From Pseudomonadota bacterium (GTDB taxonomy: Bacteria > Pseudomonadota > Gammaproteobacteria > Burkholderiales > Sulfuriferulaceae), in assembly GCA_021786845.1 (NCBI GenBank), contig JAJYMO010000060.1, forward strand, positions 1 through 53,985: a stretch of 53,985 bases of DNA, given 5' to 3'. The notes under the pieces were generated by a model. The model had not been told where the DNA came from and searched no databases. It saw only the letters and a list, made by a program, of their open reading frames with translations. The translations under genes and the position numbers were made by a program. Each line of letters opens with the position of its first letter. Within the stretch, counting starts at the first letter, position 1. Below are positions 1-7,289 of the stretch, piece by piece.

Positions 1-548
1 TAACCCATTACCTGACCGGTGGTTCCAAATGCACCCACGCCACCTGTTGTGGCTGAACCGCTGTATTTTGGGAACAGGTCAGCTAACCCGTTGTCGTAAG
101 CTTGCTGTTCTGCGGTGTAAGCGTGGTCCTGATCGGCTGTGGCGGCCTGGGTCGGATCCAGCCGGAAAGGGTTGACTGCACCTGTGCCGTTGAGTGCGTT
201 GGTGAAGTTGGGATTATTGGTAAGCAGAACACCGCTCAAACCATTCACGGTGGGTGTGCCGGCTGCTGCATTAAAGGCTGGCTCGCCTGCCGGGTTGGTG
301 GCCGTGGGATAAGTAGCGAAATAATGGTCAAAGGAGACATTCTCGTTATAGATTACCACCACATGCTTGATTGGCGTGGCAGTGGCCAGCGCATCCTGGG
401 GCGAAGTGCTTGCAGTTGAAGCTGGAGCGGCTGGCACGGCGGAGGTGTTCGAATCCAGAACGCACCCTTGTAACGCAAAAGGAAACAAGGTAAGGAAAGC
501 TGTCAATCGAAGCCGCGATTTTTGTTGCGGTTTTTTAAATGAAATCAT
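1..548 (-). CDS. Phosphoesterase (phospholipase C / acid phosphatase family), N-terminal part
   Basis: Only the first 182 codons are in the window; the gene runs off the left edge. The protein starts with a lipoprotein-type signal (basic n-region, hydrophobic stretch, LQGC lipobox near residues 26-29), then a Ser/Ala/Thr-rich linker. The segment IKHVVVIYNENVSFDHYF matches the opening of the bacterial phosphoesterase family (PF04185: non-haemolytic phospholipase C and AcpA-like acid phosphatases), where the Glu-Asn-x-Ser/Arg-x-Phe-Asp-x-x-Phe motif supplies metal and nucleophile residues. It is therefore likely an outer-membrane-anchored or periplasmic phosphodiesterase or phosphatase that scavenges phosphate from esters. 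The ATG at 548 has a GGGAG ribosome site upstream. It is divergent from the porin gene and a Fur-like site lies between. Substrate cannot be told from this fragment. Confidence 0.85.
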   Translation of the reverse strand, partial: MISFKKPQQKSRLRLTAFLTLFPFALQGCVLDSNTSAVPAAPASTASTSPQDALATATPIKHVVVIYNENVSFDHYFATYPTATNPAGEPAFNAAAGTPTVNGLSGVLLTNNPNFTNALNGTGAVNPFRLDPTQAATADQDHAYTAEQQAYDNGLADLFPKYSGSATTGGVGAFGTTGQVMG

Positions 549-720
549 TGTGGTTGCTCCCGTGAAATTAACATTTCCATCAAGTTGGTATAATGTTCGG
601 ACCCCACGCAAGCGATCTTGCTTTATCAAGCGAACATTTCACTGGATGTTAATCATGCAAGGTTACAAGTTCATTACAAGATTATGATATTTTAAGTTTG
701 ATAAAACAGTTGCGTTTTTT

Positions 721-739
721 AATGATAATGAGTATCATT
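721..739. promoter_or_regulatory. Fur-box-like palindrome
   Basis: The 19 bases AATGATAATGAGTATCATT form an inverted repeat with perfect 7-base arms (AATGATA / TATCATT). Aligned with the classical Fur consensus GATAATGATAATCATTATC from position 724, 14 of 19 bases agree. It lies in the 339-base gap between the divergent phosphoesterase and porin genes, about 170 and 150 bases from their starts, so it could control either. The rest of this gap (549-720 and 740-887) is A+T-rich and shows nothing else clear. Control by iron through Fur is inferred from the sequence match only. Confidence 0.6.
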
Positions 740-887
740 TGTATTTGAAACGCGACGATTCGAATGGGTTTCGAAAAATCTGCGGTGAAACAAGACTGGT
801 TGAGATTTTCATCCAATTGAAATCATTTTGCCATGTACTCAAAAATCGCAAAGTCGCCACAATAAATTTCGATAAACGCCTACTATT

Positions 888-2315
888 ATGCTAAATTTCC
901 CATCCAAAAAAACTCGGCATTTCAATACGATGTTGCGGAACAAGCTTGCGGTAAGCGGTTTTTTGTTCTGCTGCATTGGGCATACCCCTGCATGGGCAGA
1001 TACCCTATCCAAGGCAGGTGAGGTCGGGGCTGTACCCACCCAAAACATCGGCAATCAACCGGATGCCGCGCCTGCTTCGTCACCCTGGGCAGTTTATGGT
1101 CAATACACCAATCTCTACCAATGGCATCCTGCGTTTACTTCGCCTTATTCGGGCACCAATAGCTTGTATGCGGGAAATAATGGCGATCAAACCAATGATG
1201 CCACGTTGTACCTCGGATACCGCTGGTCGTCTGACACTGAAATCTGGATCAATCCTGAATATGACCAGGGTTTCGGTTTGAGTGGTACGGTTGGTGTGGC
1301 CGGTTTTCCCAGTGGCGAAGCCTATAAAGTGGGTGCGAACAACCCCTATTACCGCACCCCACGCCTGTTTGTTCGTCACGTGTTTAATTTGAGGGGGGCA
1401 ATTCAGCAGGTGGATGCGGGGGCGAATCAACTGGCGGAATCGCGTACGGCCAACAATGTGATCGTTACCGTTGGGAAGTTTGCCGTGACCGATGTGTTTG
1501 ACACCAATACCTATGCCCATGATCCCAGAGCGGATTTTATGAACTGGTCACTTGTCGATGCGGGAGCATTCGACTACGCTGCCGATGCGTGGGGTTATAC
1601 TTACGGTGCCAGTGCCGAATGGACGCAATCCTGGTGGACTTTGCGAGGTGGGATGTTTGATTTATCCACGGTGCCGAACGGCGAAAAACTAAACCAGAAT
1701 TTCAGTCAATATGAACTGGTCACCGAGCTGGAAGAGCGTCATCAATGGCGAGCTTATCCAGGAAAGCTAAAGTTCCTGGCATTTGTTAACCGTGCCCCGA
1801 TGGGCAGCTATAATCAGGCGTTGCAACTGGCAGCACAAACGGGTGGGGTACCGAATACCGCATTGGTGCGGCAGTTTAATTGGCGTCCGGGCGCTGAATT
1901 GAATTTTGAACAGGGTTTGGATGAAGATTTGGGTCTGTTTGCCCGTGCCAGTGTGAATGATGGATCACAGGAAACCTATGAATTCACAGACATCAATCAG
2001 TCGTTTTCTACCGGGTTGTCATTACATGGCAAGCGTTGGGGACGTGAGGCGGATACGGTGGGTGCCGCTGTGGTAGTCAATGGCATATCCAAATCAGCCC
2101 GGAGGTATTTTGCTGCAGGGGGAATGGGTGTGCTGGTGGGTGATGGACAATTGCCCCAATATGGCAACGAAACCATCGCTGAATTATATTATGCGTGGCA
2201 AATACAAACCTGTGTGGCCATGACCTTTGATTATCAGCATATCGCTAATCCGGCTTACAATCCACAACGCGGCCCGGTTGATGTTTTCGGTATCCGGACA
2301 CATCTTGATTTTTAG
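888..2315 (+). CDS. Carbohydrate porin, OprB-like
   Basis: A 475-residue outer-membrane beta-barrel porin that resembles the carbohydrate-selective OprB family (PF04966). A signal peptide ending around PAWA (about residue 37) precedes a mature protein rich in aromatic, alternating strands, for example the segments DATLYLGYRWSSDTEIW, NVIVTVGKFAVTDVFD and the terminal VFGIRTHLDF. The C-terminal Phe is typical of barrels assembled by Bam. OprB-type porins admit sugars and other small solutes. The start is uncertain: ATG at 888 gives a long n-region, ATG at 930 gives a more ordinary signal peptide, and neither has a clear ribosome site. It is divergent from the phosphoesterase, with a Fur-like site between. 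Actual substrate is unknown. Confidence 0.85.
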   Translation: MLNFPSKKTRHFNTMLRNKLAVSGFLFCCIGHTPAWADTLSKAGEVGAVPTQNIGNQPDAAPASSPWAVYGQYTNLYQWHPAFTSPYSGTNSLYAGNNGDQTNDATLYLGYRWSSDTEIWINPEYDQGFGLSGTVGVAGFPSGEAYKVGANNPYYRTPRLFVRHVFNLRGAIQQVDAGANQLAESRTANNVIVTVGKFAVTDVFDTNTYAHDPRADFMNWSLVDAGAFDYAADAWGYTYGASAEWTQSWWTLRGGMFDLSTVPNGEKLNQNFSQYELVTELEERHQWRAYPGKLKFLAFVNRAPMGSYNQALQLAAQTGGVPNTALVRQFNWRPGAELNFEQGLDEDLGLFARASVNDGSQETYEFTDINQSFSTGLSLHGKRWGREADTVGAAVVVNGISKSARRYFAAGGMGVLVGDGQLPQYGNETIAELYYAWQIQTCVAMTFDYQHIANPAYNPQRGPVDVFGIRTHLDF

Positions 2316-2364
2316 ACCGGGTGATAGACTTGGACTTGATCATTCCGGTATCATGAGCACAAAT

Positions 2365-2394
2365 TTGACGTCGTAATTGTCTTTGGCGTACAAT
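2365..2394 (+). promoter_or_regulatory. Sigma-70-type promoter for the glutaredoxin gene
   Basis: A TTGACG -35 hexamer (2365-2370) and a TACAAT -10 hexamer (2389-2394) are separated by 18 bases. They lie about 40 bases ahead of the glutaredoxin start at 2433. The match to the housekeeping consensus is good; no experimental support. Confidence 0.6.
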
Positions 2395-2432
2395 ACCCGA
2401 CTAATTTAATCACCTATGTTTTGGAGAAAAGA

Positions 2433-2750
2433 ATGAGCGTGCAAGATACAATTAAGGAACAGGTCACCGGGCATTCTGTGGTGTTGTACATGAAAGGTAC
2501 ACCACAGTTTCCTCAATGTGGTTTTTCCGCCAATGCCATACAATTGCTCAAATCTTCCGGCGTGAAAGATTTGTTTACTGTGAATGTGCTGGCAGAGCCT
2601 GAAATTCGCCAGGGCATCAAGTCCTATGCCAATTGGCCGACCATTCCGCAGTTGTATGTCAATGGTGAGTTTGTGGGTGGTTCGGATATTATGAAAGAAA
2701 TGTTTGAAGCCGGTGAATTGCAAAGTTTGATTGCCAGTATCGCGGCGTAA
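2433..2750 (+). CDS. grxD: Monothiol glutaredoxin, Grx4 type
   Basis: A 105-residue monothiol glutaredoxin with the family's CGFS active site at residues 29-32, preceded by the conserved VVLYMKGTP strand-loop (16-24) and followed by WPTIPQLYVNGEFVGGSDI, which holds the cis-Pro and glutathione-binding residues. Members of this family bind a [2Fe-2S] cluster across a dimer, often with a BolA partner, and move clusters to iron-sulfur proteins. A BolA-family gene is present at 33.1-33.4 kb. The start at 2433 has a GGAG site six bases upstream; an earlier in-frame TTG at 2421 overlaps that site and is unlikely. The gene stands alone with its own promoter. Confidence 0.95.
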   Translation: MSVQDTIKEQVTGHSVVLYMKGTPQFPQCGFSANAIQLLKSSGVKDLFTVNVLAEPEIRQGIKSYANWPTIPQLYVNGEFVGGSDIMKEMFEAGELQSLIASIAA

Positions 2751-2821
2751 ACTTCAGCAGGGTGGCGCCAAGCATGGTGTAATCAGAAAATCAACCCGAA
2801 TTTTGGCATCGTTTGGGTTGG

Positions 2822-3457
2822 TTACTCCAATTCAGGCAGCTTGCGGCCATAATCATTTTCTTTATTGATGGTCCATGCCTTGTCTGCCATGGCCAACATT
2901 TCGAGATCACCCCGGCTGTCACCGTACGCATACAGTTTCGCATTGCTGGGCAGCAGCTCACGCAATCGAACGGCCTTCTCTGCACCAAAACAATTCTTTC
3001 CTTGTAGCGCCCCAGTGGCCAAACCATTTTCATCATAAGCCAGCTCTGAACCGATGACCCGTGTCAATCCGGCATTGAGTCCCCAATCCTGAGTGTAAAG
3101 CGTCAGTGAGGCGGTCACCAGCACACAGGTATGCCCCTGTGCCTGATGCTGGCGCAGGCGCTGCATCATCGCCGGGCGCAGCAATTGGGGTAAGGTGTTT
3201 GTGGCATAGTTTCTACCGTGTTCTTGCAAGAAGCTGCGGTGCATCCCTCCAAGGGTGTGGCGCAATAAACGCGCCTTGGCACGGTCATTGGGCAGTAATC
3301 CCAACGCGTATGCAGCCAGCCAGGGCGTCTGCATGGCAAGCGTGGTCGCCAAACGACCCGTGCCCAGCACCTGCCGTAAAAATGGCAACAGGCTGTCGCG
3401 TTGGGTTAAGGTGCCGTCAAAATCAAATGCAGCCCATACAGGCGTGTTGTGTTCCAT
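2822..3457 (-). CDS. HAD-IB family phosphatase
   Basis: A 211-residue haloacid dehalogenase-type hydrolase of subfamily IB (phosphoserine-phosphatase-like). Motif I is FDFDGTLT (residues 11-18, nucleophile Asp12 and acid Asp14); motif II is the LVTAS stretch, a Lys lies in the GAEKAVRL segment, and the motif III acidic pair is in YAYGDSRGDLEML. It is the last gene of the UbiA/DprE1/DprE2-like operon and its ATG overlaps the upstream stop by one base (TGATG); a GTG one codon earlier is possible. In the mycobacterial arabinose pathway, decaprenyl-phospho-5-phosphoribose must lose its 5-phosphate before DprE1 acts. The context suggests that job here, although Mycobacterium uses a PAP2-type enzyme. 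That assignment is inference. Confidence 0.85.
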   Translation of the reverse strand: MEHNTPVWAAFDFDGTLTQRDSLLPFLRQVLGTGRLATTLAMQTPWLAAYALGLLPNDRAKARLLRHTLGGMHRSFLQEHGRNYATNTLPQLLRPAMMQRLRQHQAQGHTCVLVTASLTLYTQDWGLNAGLTRVIGSELAYDENGLATGALQGKNCFGAEKAVRLRELLPSNAKLYAYGDSRGDLEMLAMADKAWTINKENDYGRKLPELE

Positions 3458-4212
3458 CACAGTTTCATGTGTTTGAAAACGCGTTCAGGAATGTTGCGTA
3501 TCACCAGCATTATCCAATACCAGAACCACGGCAGATAGACCTCATCGCGGCGCGAGCGCATCGCTTTGACAATGCCGTGCGCAACGTGCTCGGGCGTGGC
3601 CCACAAGGGGCCTTTCTTTTCAAACGCTGCCGTCATGGGGGTATCGACGAAACCGGGTTTGATGGTGAGTACCTGTACGCCATGTGGCGCGAGCCGATTG
3701 CGCAGGCCCTGCAAAAAGAGCGCCAACATGCCTTTTGATGCGCCATAAACATAGTTGCTCTGTCGCCCTCTGTCGCCCGCGACGGAGCCAATGGCCACAA
3801 TCAGGCCGTGCCCTTGAGCCTGTAGCCGGTTAGCGGCCTCACCGGCCAGCGCGATGGCACTGAGTGCATTGGTGTGAATGAGTGCGAGGGTCAATGGCAC
3901 AGAAGCTTCGCAGGCGGTTTGATCGGGCAGGGCACCGTGGGCGATGAATACAGTGTCTATCCCATCCAGATTTTTTTCCGCAGCGTCAAAAAGATGGGCG
4001 TGTCCATCAATGAGATCCAAATCGGCATTCATGCTTTCTATGCGTTGCCCGGGCGCAGCACGCACACGCAGATCATCCACCAGTGCCTGTAATTTCATTG
4101 CATTGCGTCCGACAAGAAACAGGCTGCATCCCTGTTGCACCAACAAACGTGCCGTAGCCTGTGCAATGGCGGAAGTGGCGCCAAATAGCACGACTCTTTG
4201 GGTTGTATTCAT
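3457..4212 (-). CDS. SDR oxidoreductase, DprE2-like
   Basis: A 251-residue classical short-chain dehydrogenase. The nucleotide-binding glycine motif appears as VVLFGATSAIAQATARLL (residues about 5-22), and the catalytic Ser and Tyr-x-x-x-Lys appear in VAIGSVAGDRGRQSNYVYGASKG. C-terminal KPGFVDTPM is the usual SDR product/cofactor loop. The adjacent DprE1-like and UbiA genes point to DprE2, the NADH-dependent reductase that turns the 2-keto intermediate into polyprenyl-phospho-arabinofuranose. The chosen ATG at 4212 has AAGG six bases upstream and sits 16 bases after the DprE1-like stop; an in-frame start at 4251 would overlap that gene. Generic SDR activity is certain; DprE2 function rests on context. 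Confidence 0.85.
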   Translation of the reverse strand: MNTTQRVVLFGATSAIAQATARLLVQQGCSLFLVGRNAMKLQALVDDLRVRAAPGQRIESMNADLDLIDGHAHLFDAAEKNLDGIDTVFIAHGALPDQTACEASVPLTLALIHTNALSAIALAGEAANRLQAQGHGLIVAIGSVAGDRGRQSNYVYGASKGMLALFLQGLRNRLAPHGVQVLTIKPGFVDTPMTAAFEKKGPLWATPEHVAHGIVKAMRSRRDEVYLPWFWYWIMLVIRNIPERVFKHMKL

Positions 4213-4228
4213 AAAAAGCCTTATCCTT

Positions 4229-5536
4229 TTATTTTGCTGGTTGCATAACACGTTTCCAAAAATCGGAAGAAAAAGCAGGGTCTACCCATTGGCTAAACCG
4301 TTCCCATTGAGGGAATGACTGTTGAAACATCGTTGCTGACATGCGGGCGTCCTTGGCCGGATAAATGGCTCCCTGAGCATGTTGCACCACGGCATCCAGT
4401 TCGCGGAACAATTTCAAACTTCTGGCACCCCGATTCGGAAAATCCAGGGCCAGGGTTGCGCCAGGTCTGGGAAACGACAAGAGTCCCGCGCTGGGGCGCT
4501 GACCAAAGGTTTTCAGTACGGCCAAAAACGAGCCTTCCCCACTGTGCGCAATACGATTGAGCAGCTCTGCTATGCCTGTTTGCATGGCTTCCGGCGGCAA
4601 TACACACTGATATTGATAAAACCCTGCTCGACCATAGATACGGTTCCAGTGTGAAATACCGTCCAAAGGATAAAAATAGGGCACATAATGGGACAGGCTG
4701 ACACCCTCGCGCGCCCTATGCCAGTACAGCGTATTCAACGCACGCAAACTTAAACTGTTCACCAGCGAGATCGGTGGCGTCACGGGCATGGTTTTAACCT
4801 GTTCTTTCCACGCAGGCAATTCATCCTGTGCGGCCGCGTGCCGTCCAGCCATCAAAATACCGCGACCCTGATGCGCGTTCTTTGCCAGGCAATCAATCCA
4901 GGCCACGGTGTAAGGCCAAAGCCTTTCAGCTTGTGCGTTGAGCAGCCAGAATTCGTCCAGGTTGGCAAAGCGGGTGGTTTCGACTGTCATGAATGCATGA
5001 CGAATAGGCGCCAATTGTAATTCTGCCCAGACAATCAGACCTGTCAAACCCAAACCGCCCACTGTGGCAGCAAATAATTCCGGCTGTTGCTGCGGACTCA
5101 GTAGCAGCCGTTCATTCGTGCTCCGCAGCAGTTCCATTTGCACGACATGGTGACCGAAACTGCCCGCCGAATGATGGTTTTTGCCGTGTACATCGTTGGC
5201 GATAGCACCGCCCACCGTGACGTCGCGCGTGCCGGGTGTGACCGCCAGAAACCAGCCTTGCGGCACGGTGAGTGCCAGAATTTCGCGCAGCGTTATCCCG
5301 GCTTCGCAGCGCAAAATCCCGGTGCTTCGATTAAAAGCGATCAAGCGATTTAAACCGGTCGTATGTAACAGGGTGCCGCCAGTGTTCAGGCACACATCGC
5401 CGTAACTGCGCCCCTGTCCGTAAGCCAGCAAGCCGCCGCTTTCAGGATGAGGCAGAGATGAAGAGCGCTCATCGGGCCGCCACACCGATCCGGAATGGAC
5501 AGGGAATAAGCGCCCCCATGATTGTAAATCGTTCAT
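4229..5536 (-). CDS. FAD-binding oxidase, DprE1-like
   Basis: A 435-residue flavoprotein of the vanillyl-alcohol-oxidase/DprE1 type. The FAD-binding PP-loop reads GLLAYGQGRSYGD, followed by GGAIANDVHGKNHHSAGSFG, which matches the mycobacterial DprE1 segment carrying the flavin-contacting His. Near the C-terminus YPAKDARMS aligns with the region holding the catalytic Lys418 of M. tuberculosis DprE1. In the segment that aligns with its GWNICVDF (Cys387, the benzothiazinone target), this protein has GATLALDF, so the Cys is Ala. DprE1 oxidises polyprenyl-phospho-ribose at C2'. The start at 5536 overlaps the UbiA stop as ATGA, showing translational coupling; the open frame continues further upstream but only as a shadow of the UbiA gene. 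Confidence 0.88.
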   Translation of the reverse strand: MNDLQSWGRLFPVHSGSVWRPDERSSSLPHPESGGLLAYGQGRSYGDVCLNTGGTLLHTTGLNRLIAFNRSTGILRCEAGITLREILALTVPQGWFLAVTPGTRDVTVGGAIANDVHGKNHHSAGSFGHHVVQMELLRSTNERLLLSPQQQPELFAATVGGLGLTGLIVWAELQLAPIRHAFMTVETTRFANLDEFWLLNAQAERLWPYTVAWIDCLAKNAHQGRGILMAGRHAAAQDELPAWKEQVKTMPVTPPISLVNSLSLRALNTLYWHRAREGVSLSHYVPYFYPLDGISHWNRIYGRAGFYQYQCVLPPEAMQTGIAELLNRIAHSGEGSFLAVLKTFGQRPSAGLLSFPRPGATLALDFPNRGARSLKLFRELDAVVQHAQGAIYPAKDARMSATMFQQSFPQWERFSQWVDPAFSSDFWKRVMQPAK

Positions 5537-6411
5537 GCCAGAACAGACAAAGTGACCACCAGCCACAACAAACCCGTCAGCATCAGATGGGTATCCGTCA
5601 ACAGGTCTTTCGCGGTGTCGCTGCCACGCGCATGGTGGTGCAGCAGGAAAAGATAGCGAAATACGCCATAAATGATGAATGGCAGGGTGTAAAACAAAGC
5701 GTGAGTGCCGTGCGCTTTGACCGTGTCGGGACTGACTGTATAAAGTCCATAGCTCAGGACGGTACAGGCCGCAGTGATGCTGGTGAGTTGATCCAGCACC
5801 ACAGGGCTGTAATCGTTGAGCACACGGCGTACGCTGACCGGATCGGTTTGATGCGAATCTTCCAGCATCAGCAATTCGGCGCGGCGTTTGGCAAAACCCA
5901 AAAACAAAGTCACCATCAGGCCGGTCAGTAATAGCCATTGCGATGGCGGGATGCCGACCCCAACCGTGCCGGCTAAAATACGCAACATAAAGCCTGCCGA
6001 AATGATGAACACATCTAAAATCACCACTTCTTTTAAACGCAGCGAGTACGCCATGTTGATGATTAAATACACCCCAATCAGGACGAGGGCCTGGTCGCTG
6101 ACCACCGCAGCCAAACCCAAACCCAACAGCGCCAGAATGGCCGACAGAACCCAGGCGCCACGGATGGAAACCGAGCCGTTGGCAATCGGCCGATTGCGTT
6201 TAACCGGGTGAAGCCGGTCGGATGCTGCGTCAAAAATATCGTTGAACACATACACGCAACTGGCCGCAGCACAAAATGCCAGAAACACCGTGCCCACTTG
6301 GCTGACCTTGTCCCAGGCGAAGGGGTGGAAATAAACCAGACCAACCCAAACAAAAACATTTTTGAGGTACTGGTGGGGGCGGAGGAGACGGTAATAGTTG
6401 GCGAGGTTCAC
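5533..6411 (-). CDS. UbiA-type prenyltransferase, decaprenyl-phosphate phosphoribosyltransferase-like
   Basis: A 292-residue polytopic membrane protein of the UbiA family. The opening YRLLRPHQYLKNVFVW is typical of the decaprenyl-phosphate 5-phosphoribosyltransferase branch (mycobacterial Rv3806c), and the first Asp-rich motif is NDIFDAASDRLHPVKRNRPIA. A second Asp-containing region lies around VVILDVFIISAGF. Such enzymes join PRPP to a polyprenyl phosphate. It is first in a four-gene operon with DprE1-like, DprE2-like and phosphatase genes, which supports that substrate over quinone or haem precursors. The start is a GTG at 6411 with no good ribosome site, so expression may be low or the start slightly different. 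Confidence 0.88.
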   Translation of the reverse strand: MNLANYYRLLRPHQYLKNVFVWVGLVYFHPFAWDKVSQVGTVFLAFCAAASCVYVFNDIFDAASDRLHPVKRNRPIANGSVSIRGAWVLSAILALLGLGLAAVVSDQALVLIGVYLIINMAYSLRLKEVVILDVFIISAGFMLRILAGTVGVGIPPSQWLLLTGLMVTLFLGFAKRRAELLMLEDSHQTDPVSVRRVLNDYSPVVLDQLTSITAACTVLSYGLYTVSPDTVKAHGTHALFYTLPFIIYGVFRYLFLLHHHARGSDTAKDLLTDTHLMLTGLLWLVVTLSVLA

Positions 6412-6518
6412 TGGATTTGGGTGATTAGATGAAATTTAGGGTGTCATCGGCAACATTTGGTGTGAATTTTTTATTCGACTAAATGGGCGAGTTTGAGTGT
6501 GGTGAGAATGTGGCAATT

Positions 6519-6550
6519 CAGCACATTTGTCAACAAGTAACAATGTGCTG
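6519..6550. promoter_or_regulatory. Dyad upstream of the mazEF promoter
   Basis: Perfect 9-base arms CAGCACATT (6519-6527) and AATGTGCTG (6542-6550) flank a 14-base loop, 20 bases ahead of the -35 box of the mazEF-like operon. No T-run follows, so it is not an obvious terminator. It may be an operator for the antitoxin or for another regulator. The remainder of the 6412-6633 gap holds only the promoter listed next. Confidence 0.4.
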
Positions 6551-6570
6551 GCAGACATCCGTCTGGGTGG

Positions 6571-6599
6571 TTGCGTTCAATGGCGTTCATGTTTATACT
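6571..6599 (+). promoter_or_regulatory. Sigma-70-type promoter for mazEF
   Basis: TTGCGT (6571-6576) and TATACT (6594-6599) are spaced by exactly 17 bases, a strong match to the housekeeping promoter consensus. The antitoxin start follows at 6634. Confidence 0.65.
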
Positions 6600-6633
6600 G
6601 TCGTTTAAACATTATGCTTTTTGGAGGTTTGTG

Positions 6634-6888
6634 ATGACAGAAACGATGCTGGACATTAAACAGTGGGGCAATAATTTGGGTGTGCGTTTGCCTGTAGCCA
6701 TTGCGCGTGCAGCCCATTTGCATGTTCATCAACGGGTTCGTCTTTCTGTTACTGATGGGCTGATCACGATCACGCCAATATCTGATGAGCCGCTGACGCT
6801 GGAACAACGCTTGGCGCGCTATGAGCCAGCTCGACATGGTGGTGAAGCAATGGGATCTTCACAAAGACTGGGTGCAGAAAAATGGTAG
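6634..6888 (+). CDS. mazE: MazE-like antitoxin
   Basis: An 84-residue AbrB-fold antitoxin. The N-terminus MLDIKQWGNNLGVRLPVAIA is the swapped-hairpin DNA-binding motif of MazE/AbrB proteins (IxKWGNSxxVRLP type), followed by a strand VRLSVTDGLITITPI and a charged C-terminal tail that would wrap around the toxin. A GGAGG ribosome site stands seven bases ahead of the ATG at 6634; a GTG one codon earlier is possible. Its end overlaps the toxin start by seven bases. It probably neutralises the MazF-like toxin and represses the operon from the strong promoter upstream. Confidence 0.9.
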   Translation: MTETMLDIKQWGNNLGVRLPVAIARAAHLHVHQRVRLSVTDGLITITPISDEPLTLEQRLARYEPARHGGEAMGSSQRLGAEKW

Positions 6889-7259
6889 AAACAGCCAGCT
6901 TGTGGCGACCAGATCGTCAAGAGATCATCTGGATAGACTGCAATCCGCAAGTCGGCAAAGAAATGCGTGACGTTCATCCGTTTTTGGTGTTATCCCCCCG
7001 GATTTTCAATGATAAGACTTCTCTCGTCATCGGTTTGCCTATGACGACCGCTACATACAATGCCGATAATCCTTTTGCGGTTGCAGTGGGTAAAGCTGAC
7101 GGGCGCAAGACGAACAAAATCAGTTATGTACTTTGCCATCAACCCAAATCATTTGACTGGCGCTTACGTGCTGCCAAGCCCCATTCCCAGGGTAAATTAA
7201 ATGATGCTTTTTTTGCCCAAGTCATTGAACGGCTTAATCAAATTATTCAGTTAGCTTAA
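6882..7259 (+). CDS. mazF: MazF-like mRNA interferase toxin
   Basis: A 125-residue PemK/MazF-family toxin, a ribosome-independent endoribonuclease. The segment IIWIDCNPQVGKEMRDVHPFLVLS corresponds to the family's opening beta-hairpin (usually WxxxFxPxxGxEQxGxRPxxVLS) and carries the conserved Gly-Lys-Glu and Arg-x-x-His-Pro. SLVIGLPMTTA matches the following strand with the catalytic Thr/Ser region. The usual Gln of the EQ pair is Met here. The start overlaps the antitoxin gene by seven bases, the standard layout for coupled synthesis. Cleavage specificity cannot be read from sequence. Confidence 0.88.
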   Translation: MVETASLWRPDRQEIIWIDCNPQVGKEMRDVHPFLVLSPRIFNDKTSLVIGLPMTTATYNADNPFAVAVGKADGRKTNKISYVLCHQPKSFDWRLRAAKPHSQGKLNDAFFAQVIERLNQIIQLA

Positions 7260-7289
7260 CTTGTATTTAATTTTGATAATCAATCTGCT

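Noticed and set aside
3106-3738. A 210-codon plus-strand frame over the HAD and SDR genes
   Set aside because: Antisense to two genes with clear motifs; no recognisable domain.
5537-5938. Upstream extension of the DprE1-like frame
   Set aside because: It reads through the UbiA gene in another frame, with low-complexity composition; the ATGA junction at 5536 marks the true start.
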